Positions 21,935 through 33,900 of a DNA stretch of 64,000 nt are shown piece by piece (position 1 is the first letter of the stretch; each line of letters begins with the position of its first letter). The translations under genes were made by a program, and so were the position numbers. The notes below the pieces were generated by a model. It searched no databases, was not told the origin of the DNA, and saw only the letters and a program-made list of their open reading frames with translations. Source of the stretch: Plasmodium brasilianum. Lineage: Eukaryota; Apicomplexa; Aconoidasida; Haemosporida; Plasmodiidae. The stretch lies in contig NC_090123.1 in assembly GCF_023973825.1 (NCBI RefSeq), forward strand, positions 1,099,501 to 1,163,500. The letters run 5' to 3'.

Positions 21935-24900
21935 CTAATTTTCAGAAGGTAATGACGAAAAAATATACGCAATCGTGCTTATAATATATAAAATTATTAA
22001 GCCCGCAAAAAGTAGGTTTTTATAAATATAATACATTTTGTAGTAATTTGTTGCCATGCTTTTTAATTTGGTATTATTTTTTATATTAATCCGCACGTTT
22101 TCGTCACATAAGCAATTTATGTTCCTTATAAAGGGATAGTTATTATAAAAATGAATTTCTTTTCTGTTTTCTTTTTTTTTGTTTTTATAATATTGAATTG
22201 TACATGCGATAAATCCATATAATAAGGTAAACAATGCTCCGCTTAACATGCCTGATGCAAAATCAAACAAATTAAAAAAATAGGAAGAATTAATAAAATT
22301 TTTATGACGAATCTTTCTCTTTATTAAATTATATAAAGGGTATGTAAACATCAATATGAAGTGACATATATATTTCATTAAAAATAGAATACGGATTCCT
22401 TTCGATTCATATAATTTTGAGCACATAAAAAAATTTTCCACTTGTTTCTTTTTATATTCTGGTGTATTAACAGGGAAAATTAATTTCCTTAAAAACCATT
22501 TACTTGCTGAGTTTTTTTCCGTATCATCATTTCTCCAATTTCTAATTGAATGTTCATTAAGACTATAATTACTATTGAAACTGCTACTATCACTATAACT
22601 ACTACTGCTAGTACTATAACGTCGATCATTTCCAAATGACAATTCCTCTTCCTCAAGTGCCATAATGTTCTTATCTCGTTCTCTTTCTTCCAAACACTCG
22701 TTTATGTTACGTCCATCGATAAATTCATATATTCCTTTTATTTTATTTTCATACATTTCATTTTGAAAAGAAAAATTAAAAAGTTTTTTTATAATTTGTT
22801 CATTAAATTTAAAAGGAACTAACAAAAAGGTAAACAAAACACCCTGCGTAAAATGACCTGCACTCTCCATTGACCTAAATAGATATTTTGTTTCGTTATC
22901 TATTTTATTATCCTTTATATATTTAGATATTATTATATAAAACACTGAAAAAAGAGCAAATAACAAAACCACTTCCCAAGTTAAATATGTATTTATAAAT
23001 TTTTTATATCCTGACTTACATTCTTTACAACGTCTACTATATTTTCCATTTTTATATTCCATTTCAAATAAATTTTCATTTATTTCACGATCATCCATTA
23101 CATGTGAATCATCATTTAAATTTCTGTTGAGATATTCCATTTTATCCCTTTTTTCGAAGGAAGGGTCTAAAAATTGATCATTGCTCTTACTATATTCATT
23201 TTTCATACAATCTTCTAATACCATCATATATATCAGTACAAATGCTTTTGCTGTAAGAAGTTCTCTTAAACATTTGTTGAATTCTTTTTTATCATTTTTA
23301 TTTCTTAAACTATCCATAATTGTAATTAACATTTTTTCTTCATCTGCATTACTATATGTAAGTATTTCTCCCTCATATTCTTTAATTAATTCCTTAAACC
23401 ATATTTCTCTACAATACTGTTTTATCATATGTTTTTCCTTTGAAAACCAATTTTTCCAAACCACTTTTTGCTTTTCTAGAATAGGATTTTTAATAGTACA
23501 TTTTACATTTTTCATCCTTTTTGAATTTTTATTTGTATCTATATATTTCCTCATTTCATTTATCCATTTAAACTTTAAGTTTTGGAACCAAGGTTCTTTT
23601 CTTCTGCCGTCTAATAAATGCCTATAGTTTTTTATCCATTTATTCCATAGTTCTTTCCTTTTTAATGCATTAGTATTATATAGTTCACCTTCACCATAAT
23701 TTAATACTAATTCACTTTGTACCATATAATGATTTATTTGTTCATTTTTATTATTCATAAGCTCTTCTATACATATATCTAAGAAATATCCTTTAATCAT
23801 ATCCCATTCATCACTGTTGTATTCATTTAGTACATCCGAACGTGCTTGTACATTATCTTCCTTCTTTATTTTCACTCTTCCTTCTCCAACATGAACATTA
23901 CTACATCTATTTGTATTCACAAATAAGTTTTCAAATTTTTCGACTTGTGGCCTTGCTGACAGTTTACGAAATTCTTTCCGTGTCCTTCTCTGCCGTCTAC
24001 TAACAGGATTTACTCCAAATGGTTCACCCTGAAGTGTAGACAAAAATAGTGCATTGTTATAGTGGAACAACATTACAACAGTAATACAGCACAACAGTAC
24101 ATATGCATGTATACGTATATATATTATAATTTTATTTCATAGTTCCACTATAATAACAAGTGCAACTTATTAAGCGGAATAATAAAAATGTTAACGTTTT
24201 AAAAGGCAAATTTTTATATTATTACAGTATGCACAAGGATAAATAATGAGATAACAACCGCTCGCATTAGGACAGATTTGACATATACAAAAGATGGTTT
24301 AATTGTATTGCCACCTCTTGAAGAGCCAGTTGTATGACTTCGTAATCTATCCGTTGTGTCATGTATTTTATCTAATGTTTTATTCATACCAATTAGAGAT
24401 GGGGTCTAATAAAAATTTAAAAATGGTGTTTTTTGTAGTCCCAAATTAATTAGCATTAACAATGTTAAGGTATATACATACTTATATATATATATATATA
24501 CATACATATACACATATATAAGTATAATAGAATGGATGATCTGCAAATGCAGTCTTAATGATAGTTGTTTTATTATGCAAATATAAATTATTATTCCTTA
24601 CTTGTAAGCCTTTTTCCATTTGTCCGAACAGAGAACCTGGTAATGCAGAAGATGTTAAAAAATTTTCAGCATGCTCTGAATTACTAACAGTCATTGTGGT
24701 TAAGGGATCAACATTAGGTTGCCGCATATCTGATATCCCAGGAGGAGAACCATATGGAACAGTTTCTTTTACCGGATCGGCTTCCAATGGATCACTTTCC
24801 ATATTGTCATCTACCCGAGAACTCGTCTCAGAAATTTCATCCTTATAGATTAAAGGTGCTACAAGTTCATCAGCATCTCCTAATGTATGTTTCATTGAAT

Positions 24901-25030
24901 CATTGGAAATATTAGAAGAATTATTACCAATGACAGTACAAGATCTAGAAAAATTATCACATGAATCATCATCATCACAGTGATCACAAGATTTTGCAGA
25001 ATTAACAATATAATCTGCGCCTACCTCCAT
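21935..25030 (-). CDS. Tryptophan-rich multi-span membrane protein, three exons
   Basis: Exons 24602-25030, 24226-24405 and 21935-24028 join in phase 0 to 900 aa. Residues 1-143 are acidic and Ser/Asn-rich, beginning with a Cys/Asp cluster. Exon 2 ends in a recessed hydrophobic segment (188-202, VLMRAVVISLFILVH), then exon 3 starts with a very basic stretch (RRQRRTRKEFRKLSARP, 214-230). Residues ~270-490 carry regularly spaced tryptophans (LWNKWIKNY, WFQNLKFKWINEM, VWKNWFSKE, IWFKELIKEY), resembling the C-terminal domain of Plasmodium Trp-rich antigens. A Cys-rich linker (CKECKSGYKKF) leads to about five membrane spans between ~548 and ~895. I recognise the domain style, not a specific named protein. 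It probably faces the host-cell or parasite surface; function unknown. A membrane-half paralogue lies 6 kb away. Confidence 0.75.
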
Positions 25031-28000
25031 GATGACGTGAACATAAATGTGGAATAAAATATCTTAAAAATATTTTTCAGTACATGGATGACTTAGTGGA
25101 GCATTTATAATGAACTTTACGTTTTGATTTTTTTTTCTTTTTTGTTTTTCCATTTCATTTGATTTGTTCTAATTTGTTCCTATTTGTTTTCTTTTGTTTT
25201 CCTTTCCTTTACTTTTTTTTTTTTTTTTTTTTTTATAACATCTATTATTTATATATATTATATATATATTGCTATAATTTGAATTATCTTGTGTTTTACG
25301 AGGATTATATGTGCATCAAGATTTAGTTACTTAACAATAATAAGAGATGAATGATAAAATTTTGCATTCTCATATCTTGTTCATAGGGAATATATTATAT
25401 TATAAATTTTATAATAGTCAGTTGTAGTATACTTTATAATAACATCGCAAAAAATATTATAAATTCTAGATGGATTTATATTAGATCAATAAAATAAATT
25501 TAAAAATGGGCATTAACACTAATATATAACATATCATAGGATTATATATCATCTGTAATATATTATACAAATAATTATCACAAAAAAAATATATTAAATA
25601 ATATATATGTTAATAATTTCAACATTTAATATCACCTTTGAATAATTTTTATAAAATGTAGAAGTACAAAGTTGATAAACTCTCATTATAAAATAATTGC
25701 AGAAGTTTATTTTAATAGAATAATTAACAGAATATAATAGCGTTCAAAGCTGTAGACAAAATTATACTATACTTTTACTCCCATCCCATTATACATTTAT
25801 AAGTAAAAAAAATAAATCAAAAAAAAAAATATTAACTTAATAATAAAAATATACATGTGTTTTCGTAAAAGAGCTGCATGAAATTTTATTATAATAGAAT
25901 AAAAGTTACATTAAAGTTTTAAATAACCAGGAAAAAAAAAAAATATTTGGAATGTATAAATATTATATTTGGGAAAAATTATATGGCGATCATATTTTAT
26001 GTTATATAGCTTGAATTTTGTAAAATTTGCATGTAAATTAAAAAATATGTTTTGTAGACTTATACAACTGTATAATGGAATAAACATACATTGAAAAGTA
26101 AACAAAAATAAGATTAAGCTAAAGTTGTTAATGCAATGGTTATTTTTATAATCATTTATCTTTTTATGTACATGAAAAATGTTTTTTTTTTAAATATAAA
26201 TTGTTTAATTAATTTATAAAAATGAAAAAGTAATCTTTATTTGTATTAATAATATCTAAATAGCTACAATATAAAATATATTAACTTTTGCAGTGATATA
26301 CCAATTTATGACAATTTATTTCATTCAGAAATCTCTCTGAGGATTTATATTAAAAAATTTATTTACTAGTTTGTTATATATTTTCCTATTCATGCAATAT
26401 TGTAAAAATTAAAACTAGGACAAGTGAGAAAAACAAATAAAATATATATTCTAAGGATAAATATTTAAATAAATTACGAATGAGTCCTTTTTAATTGTAT
26501 AAAACAGTTGTATAGTATAATTTTTTTTTTCTTTTAATTATGTATTTGCCCGTTTAAAATAGTTTTTACCTTTATATATGAAAAAAAAAATTTTCAATGT
26601 TTTTCTCAGTGTCTACAATTTTTTAGGGTTTTTTTTCCTTTTATTTAACTGAGTCTTGCTGTAATCCCCTTATAATGTATTATATATATAATATTTATAA
26701 ATATATATATTATATACATCTTCAAGTATATTCCTTATTTTACTAAATTTTTATGCATAAATGAAACATACAGAATGTTCTATTTAGGACAAAATTTATA
26801 TTCAAAATATAAAATATTGAACAGCCTATAAAGATAGTTAAAAAAGAAAAAACTGAAGCTAATAACAATAAAATATGTACACTTTAAAAAATTTGCAAAA
26901 ATATATATGCATCGGTGTTGACAAAATATAAAGTTTATGGTTATAAAAGACATTAAATAAATGATATGCATTCAATTGCAATAAAGCATTTTTTATTTTA
27001 TTTTTCTATCTCATCAAAAAATATATAATATTAACATAACACTAGTCATAATTTTTTCTCTTTCTATGTCGTCTTTTTTCGTCCTTATATATCGGAAATT
27101 CAAATAAATAGAAGTGTTATTTTATTTAAAAAAAATATAGGAAACTGTAAAGATGTAACTATATAATATATAATATATGTATGTATGTATGTATTATACC
27201 ATATTATTCAATTAAACAGAATAATTAATTTAAAAATTTAAAAACATTAAAGCGTTGAAATAAACAAAAAAACTAAGAACATAATTTTTTCACTTCTAAG
27301 TATCAAATATACCACATGTATGTATGTGTTCATATAAAAATTAATCTATTATGGTTATGTCTATTACGTATATCACTAATAATATTACAGCAATAACTTC
27401 ACATTAAATATTTTTTTACAACAGAAACATATTCCTTATTATTAATTTTAGCATTTCCTGAACGTAATTTTGTCATATTTTTTAACTTTATTATAATAAT
27501 AAACAAGTTGTCATATTTATATGACAACTACTGTCAAGAAAGGTGTTAAATATTAGACAGCCAAATAGATTTCATCATTTACTCATGAATAAGTCTGATA
27601 AGAACCTTAATCTTCTGATATGTACCAAACACAGTTATATATGAACTATTATGAATACTGTTGATAACAAGAAAACAAATAATACAGGTGAAGCAAACTG
27701 TATTTCGTATTTTTTATGTATTATTTTTTTGTACGTCTTATAAAAAATTGCTTGTTGCTTTTAAAAATATCTATTTAATCGAATTGTTTAAATATTTTTT
27801 TGCTTCAAATGTACAAAGAAATGGGAATTTTTGCTCATCTGTCTGTTTATTTGTCTGTTTATTGGTTTATTTAATTTAATTTTTTTTTTACGATTTTCAC
27901 TTTTCCATATTGTTATAAAATATACACATTTTCCCGGTGTTGGCATCAGAAATTAAAAATATTAAAATAGCAGTAAAAAATTATTAGTTGGAAATATTTG

Positions 28001-28127
28001 AAAGAACAAAAGACAAAACAAACTACTTAATTAGGTTTGCACATATGTATATAAAATGCAATACATATATATTTGTATACGTATATACTTATACATGCAA
28101 ATATACGAAAAAAAATTTTAAAAAATT
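25031..28127. other. 3-kb very AT-rich region between the duplicated genes
   Basis: The A+T content is visibly higher than in other intergenic regions, with no long open frame, no splice pattern and no RNA gene I can recognise. It contains a 24-bp palindrome at 27506-27529. A plus-strand frame at 27661-27879 is AT-driven and is not called. Confidence 0.5.
27506..27529. repeat. Perfect inverted repeat (11-bp arms, 2-base loop)
   Basis: AGTTGTCATAT, TT, ATATGACAACT. The arms are perfectly complementary and contain G/C in a very AT-rich region. It could be a protein-binding palindrome or a hairpin; its role is unknown. Confidence 0.6.
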
Positions 28128-28372
28128 TTACATATTCCCCATTTGCAAATAGCAATGCCAGCGTTTTCCCGAACTTACCAAACAAACGTTAATGGAAAAA
28201 AAAATTTGCACACAAAAAAGTAGAAAATTATATATAATAATATTTAATATGATATAATAAAACGTAATGCAATAAAGTAAAATAAAAATGAAACAAGATG
28301 AAACAAAATGAATCAAAATGCAGCAAAAAAAAAGAGCGGGAAAAGGCAAATAGGAAAAAACGTAGGCGCACA

Positions 28373-29647
28373 TCATCTGCTGTGTAGTTCGTAAGCGGCA
28401 AGAGAAGTAAATGAAAAAATAAATGAAAAAACGCATATAGTCGTCAGCATTAGTATACCCATAAAAAGAAGGATTTTATAATTATAATATATATTAAAGT
28501 AATTTATTACCATATTTTTTAAATAGGGATTATTTTTTATATTGATTCTTATGTGTTCATCACATAAGCAATTTACATCATTTATAAAGGCATAATTATC
28601 ATAGAAGTAAAATTTTTCATTTTTTCTATTTTTATAAAAGCTAACTAAAAATAAGATAAGCCCATATATTAAAACAAGAAAGGCTCCAGTTAACATACCT
28701 GACGCAAAATCAAAAGCATTCATAAAATAAGAAGAATAATAAAAATACTTATAAATCAGCTTTCTCTTTATTAAATTATATAAAGGATATGCAAACATTA
28801 GTATGAAAGAACACACATATTTTATTACAAATAGAAAATTGCATCTTTTTAATGAATATAGTTTTGCGCATAAAAAAAAGTACTGAATTTCTTTTTTTTT
28901 ATATTTTGGTGTATTAACAGGAAAAACGATTCTTCTCACGAATAACTCACTTGCCGAATTTTGTACCGTTTGGCCTTTTATCGTATTCACAATTTGGTGT
29001 GTCCGAGGATTATTTTTATTATTACTGTAATTGTTATGATTATTGTTATTATTACCACCAATTTCGTTACAATTTGTGCATTTTACTTTTTTTTCTGTTT
29101 CCGAATTATTTGTATTTGAAGAATTTTCTATGCAGGAGTCCTCCATATTATTCACATCAATGCAACTACGTCCACCATTTCCTATCGATTGCTTCCCAAG
29201 TTCATGAGAAGTAATGTACATATCTTTATCTCGTTCTTCTATATTCTTATCCCTTTTATTACCTTCAATATCGTCATAATATCTTTGTATTTCCTGTTCA
29301 TGCATATCTTTCTGAATAGAACAATTAATTAACCATATGGTTATTATTTTTGTAAATTGAAATGGAACTAACAGAAGGACAAACGTAAAACCCTGTATGA
29401 AATGGCCTGTACTTTCATAGGACCTAAACAGATTTTTTTTTTTTGAATCTAATTTACTATCCTTGGTATATTTATATATTATTATCAAAAAGATTAAAAC
29501 GTGAGTTAATAACAAAACTACTTCCCATGTTATAAATGTATTTATAAATTTTTGGTATCCTGTTTTACATAAACTACATCTTTCCCTATTCCTCCCTCCC
29601 GTATTATTCTTCTTTTTAAATAGTTCTGTTGTTTTATGATCCTCCAT
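28373..29647 (-). CDS. Paralogue of the Trp-rich gene's membrane half (N-terminally truncated copy, possible pseudogene)
   Basis: 424-aa open frame aligning end to end with the C-terminal half of the 900-aa protein: CSLCKTGYQKFINTFITWEV against CKECKSGYKKFINTYLTWEV, FPVNTPKYKKKEIQ against FPVNTPEYKKKQVE, FDFASGMLTGA against FDFASGMLSGA, and NCLCDEHIRINIKNN against NCLCDENVRINIKNN. The middle linker is Asn-rich and diverged. The Trp-rich domain, recessed hydrophobic segment and acidic N-terminus are absent. Upstream in frame there is a stop 39 bases before the ATG, and the DNA to 30.9 kb has no Trp-rich remnant I can find. The frame itself is intact, so it may still be expressed as a short multi-span protein. 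An acceptor-like TTTAG lies just upstream, so a hidden first exon cannot be excluded. Confidence 0.7.
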   Translation of the reverse strand: MEDHKTTELFKKKNNTGGRNRERCSLCKTGYQKFINTFITWEVVLLLTHVLIFLIIIYKYTKDSKLDSKKKNLFRSYESTGHFIQGFTFVLLLVPFQFTKIITIWLINCSIQKDMHEQEIQRYYDDIEGNKRDKNIEERDKDMYITSHELGKQSIGNGGRSCIDVNNMEDSCIENSSNTNNSETEKKVKCTNCNEIGGNNNNNHNNYSNNKNNPRTHQIVNTIKGQTVQNSASELFVRRIVFPVNTPKYKKKEIQYFFLCAKLYSLKRCNFLFVIKYVCSFILMFAYPLYNLIKRKLIYKYFYYSSYFMNAFDFASGMLTGAFLVLIYGLILFLVSFYKNRKNEKFYFYDNYAFINDVNCLCDEHIRINIKNNPYLKNMVINYFNIYYNYKILLFMGILMLTTICVFSFIFSFTSLAAYELHSR

Positions 29648-29689
29648 TATGCAAGTAACATCTCTTCCTAAATGAGGGACCTAATTTGT

Positions 29690-29800
29690 TTATTCACGAA
29701 TTAATTCGTTAATTCGTTAAGTAGTTAATTCACTAATTCGTTTATTCGTTAATTAGTTAACTCGTTAATTAGTTAATTCGTTTATTCGCTTATTTGAATT
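29690..29800. repeat. Tandem TTAATTCGTT-type repeat
   Basis: About eleven imperfect 8-10-bp units (AATTCGTT, AATTAGTT, AACTCGTT) immediately upstream of the truncated paralogue, at the place where its missing N-terminal half would be expected. Confidence 0.8.
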
Positions 29801-30910
29801 ATTATTTTTTTTTTTTTAAAAGCTGTACAGCACAGAACTTTACAACTTAAACATTCATTATGTATGCATGGATGTGCCTCTTTACAAATGTGTATACTGA
29901 TAATGGTATATGTTGCACATGGAAAGACAAAGAAATAATAGCAGGAAAAGTTTTGCACATAAAAACCAAAAAAGCCTTGTTAAAAAAATTTTATAATATT
30001 ATATTATTGTTAATATATGAGCAAATATCATTTTATTCCTCGTTATTATACTGTACATAAAAAAAAGAACAAAAGAACAAAATAAAAGAACAAATAAATA
30101 AAAAAAAAAAAAAAAATTGTTGGCTAGCTGATAAATAAAAAGCTTTATTTTATTTTATCCGCATTAAATTGTAAAAGTAGAAATGAAGGGAATTTAAAAA
30201 ATGCATTTATAACGAAATTAAAAATTTCATAAGATAAAAGAACGAACAAGCAAAAAATGAGCAAATGCGGGAATAAACGCAAATATAAAAGAAAAAGTAC
30301 AAAAATAAGCTAATATACATATGTGTAAAGCTTATCTCAATAATCAGATTAAAACTGAAAATTTACAGATAAAAAATGTGCCATAAAAAGTCCAATTTTT
30401 TTTTCCGCTTAAATTTTAGCCCAAATGTCTATTATTTGTGAAATATGGCATAAAAAAATAAAAAAAAAAAAATTATAAAATATGAGAAAACAATTTAAAT
30501 TTGCTGTTTAAATTTATTGTTTTATTTATTTATTTACATATTAGCCCTCACATTTTTATTATTTCCTTTTTATCCATTAATATATAAAGGACGGAGAAAA
30601 AAAAAAAAAAAAAATGGTGGAAATTCTGTTAAAAAATTCCAAAATGTAAGCATTCAGACAAATAGAAATATCAAAATTGAGTATTAAGAGTAACTGTTTT
30701 TCAAATATCGTAGAAGCACATTAAAAAAAGAAATGATGTTTATATGTAAAAAATGAGTTATACAAAATATAATAAAAACATGCACATACATATTACTTCT
30801 TTTGTTGAGGTATTTTTTTTTTTTTTTTTTTTTTTGATCAAAGAAAACGAAAAGCTCCCAGTCCATTTTTAAGAGTACACTTCTTTTTTTTGTTATCTTT
30901 CTTAAAAACA
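29801..30910. other. AT-rich intergenic region, 3' flank of the dynein gene
   Basis: Poly-A/poly-T tracts at 30096-30115, 30597-30615 and 30810-30834. No gene seen; a short plus-strand frame at 29860-30060 has no supporting features. Confidence 0.45.
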
Positions 30911-33900
30911 TCAGTCATCAGCAATATCAAGAATTAATGCAACACCTGCTAAAATCCACTTTTCAGAGCTTTCTTTTGTTTTTAATTTTATATTTGTTAC
31001 ATAAGTAGGGCCCCTAGATAATGTTTTATACACAGGGCATTCATAAACGTCGGTTTCAATTTTACCCATGCTAACAATAGGTTTGCAGTGGATAACGGGC
31101 ATTAGAAAATATTTTTGTTTTGATGATGAATCACATAAGGTGTTTTTTTCTACATCATAATTTGCACCATCTAGATATAAACCATATATATAAGCCCCTT
31201 CTTTAGGGTAAGAATGAATGTTGTTCAACGATTTGTTTGTTACTTCAATTTGCATAATAATTTTATCTAATTCGCACTTTTCATTTCTAGATAATATTTG
31301 TTTAATCGCACTAAAAAAGCTATTAGGGTTGAACAGTAAGGAGATATTAAAAACTTTAGGTGTTGATAAAGGATCATTAAACCAATCAGATAAAAAGGTA
31401 ATTCTTTCCTTTAGATTGTTTACCCAAGAAGATAAATTCCTATTACTAGAATAAGAATTATTTTTCCATAATTCAGGTAATTTATCTTTATACAAAGAAT
31501 TCATAAGACTCTCAATTTTACTATTCATATTAATTTCCCCTTTAATTGCTAAACTTAATTCTTTTAAAGAACTTTTCATTACACTTGTTAAAGTATTCAT
31601 TAAAGTACATTCTTGAAATAGAAAATATTGTAAAGGGGTAATTTGATCATCTGGTATGGATTTCATTAACTCTTCAACATTAAAAAACACATTATCTATT
31701 TCATTTAAAATTTCAGATAAAATATTAGATGTCTTTATTTCTATTGTTTCCCCTGTTGTTAATTCTTCCACAAAAGTAGATGTTTCTTTAAGTTTTAATT
31801 TTAAAATATTTTTTAACAATTTTATACTTTCATTTGTTCTAAAATTCATTTCTGCATGCTGATTTAGACCATATAATATGGATGATTCTACCACAATTTG
31901 AGTATCAATATATTTTAAAATTTTATCATAAGAATAGTTATTTGGACTGAATAACTGTATATTTTTTGAAAACGGAATTAGTTGCATTCCTTCTAACGAC
32001 TGTTCTTTCATGAAGTAATTTAAATAAGTTTTACATATTAACATATCTTTATCATTGACTATATGACCACCATACATGATTTCCCCAAAAATATATTTCA
32101 AATCATTCCATGGTACTTTTATAGAATTTTGATTATCTAAGTAATTAAATAACACTTTTGCACTATCTCTTAGATCACTTAAACTGAATGGATATTTGAT
32201 ATTAAATCCTTCTGCACCGAATTTTGCTCTTTCTACTATGATAGAATGGAAATAACATAAAGAAAATAAAATATTTTTTGTTCTTATATCTTTTTCTTCA
32301 TAATCATCAGGGGAAAAAAAAGTGAAAGCTCTTTTTAAATTCTCCTTAAAACCTGTCGGAGCTTCATTTGTTAATTTTATAGATCTTTCTAAGATACTAA
32401 TAGGAATATTAGTAGTAATTTCTGATGTTAAGAAACACCTAAAATTTGGATGAGACCCTTCTGTAGAATATTTATCTATTACATTTTCTAAAATTAAATT
32501 AAACTTAGCCATTAAATGTATATTCTCAAGAACAATCCAATGTCCTTCTTTGTGTGATAACTCAAGTTTTGATAAAGCTATAGATTCTTGACCTTGTCCT
32601 AATGATACTACATGTAAATTGTGATTTAAATAAAATTTATATTTTTTTCCTAATAATTCTACGTACTTTATAAAATCAGAACCTGGGGTTAAAATAAATA
32701 GAATAGGTGTAGAATTAACCATAAAATTGTAAGAGGATTCTAAGGTATCAACAAAGGAATTTTTTTTTTCCATAATTTCTTCACTGTTTGGTAGTATATT
32801 TCTAATATAATTTTCTAAAGTAACTGTAATTCTATCTGGTCGTAAGGATCTAATTATTAATAATTTTTTAAAGGAATAATTATTTAGTTTTTTCCATTCC
32901 AATGGTAATTTACATATTTCTGGTTGAATTTCTGAACACCATTGTTTAAATTTGTGCTGAGCATCTATATGAATATTATTCGACAAGTTTTCAAACTCTT
33001 TAAATTTTGATAATAATAAAATATTTTCCCAACAATCGTCACTTAACCATTCTTTTAATGGGTTCTCGTTTATTCCTTTACCTTTTGGAGGTTTTAAGAA
33101 AAAGTTCAAGTAATCCATATTGAAATCTTTATCATAAATTTTTTTTTTTTCTAATAGTTTAAAAACGAATATGCAGTTAAACAGTAGTTTGTCTTTTTCT
33201 AGTAACCCTCTATTAATCCATGAATATATAGTTTTTCTAAAAGAGATAATTAATTTATTCATATGTTCATCATAAATACTATTCGATGCTCCATTAGTAC
33301 TATCATCTTTATCATTTTCACCACGACCATCATTCAAATAGGATTTTGAGTCATAAAATTTATTATTATCCTGTCTGTTTATAGTGATCATATCCGTGTT
33401 GTTGAAGGACTCTAGTTTGCTGCTACTTGAAGAGCTAATATCATTACTACTTTTTTGGCTAGCATCTTTGTAGTCATTTCCATCGTTTCCACTGTTGTTA
33501 TTACCACTACCGCCGCTGCTTACACTATTAGCATTGTGAACGGCTTCGATAGACTTAAGCAACAAGCTTATGAAGGAATCTAGAGAATACTGATACATAT
33601 AGTTAATATTGTGCATAAGAATTAAAATAAAATAAACGATGGATGCTTCATTAGCAAGCGTTCTATATAATTCTCTCGTTTTGTTTATTTCATTTTCAGT
33701 ATTGATAGAATCTGCAACTTGCCTTTGTATGTTAATAGATGTGTCTTTAGTAGTTTTTAAACTGTTGATTAAGGAGATGTTATCAATAATTGTAGATGAC
33801 TCAACAGTTGAAAGTTGATATAATATTTCATCCTCCAAGTTATTTAAAATAATTTTATACTCATTTCTATTTTTAACTAAAATTTGTTTTTGTTTTTCTA

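Noticed and set aside
21935..25030. PIR, STP1 or SURFIN family identity for the Trp-rich gene
   Set aside because: The tryptophan spacing and five-span module do not fit the PIR or STP1 layouts I know, and it is chromosome-internal.
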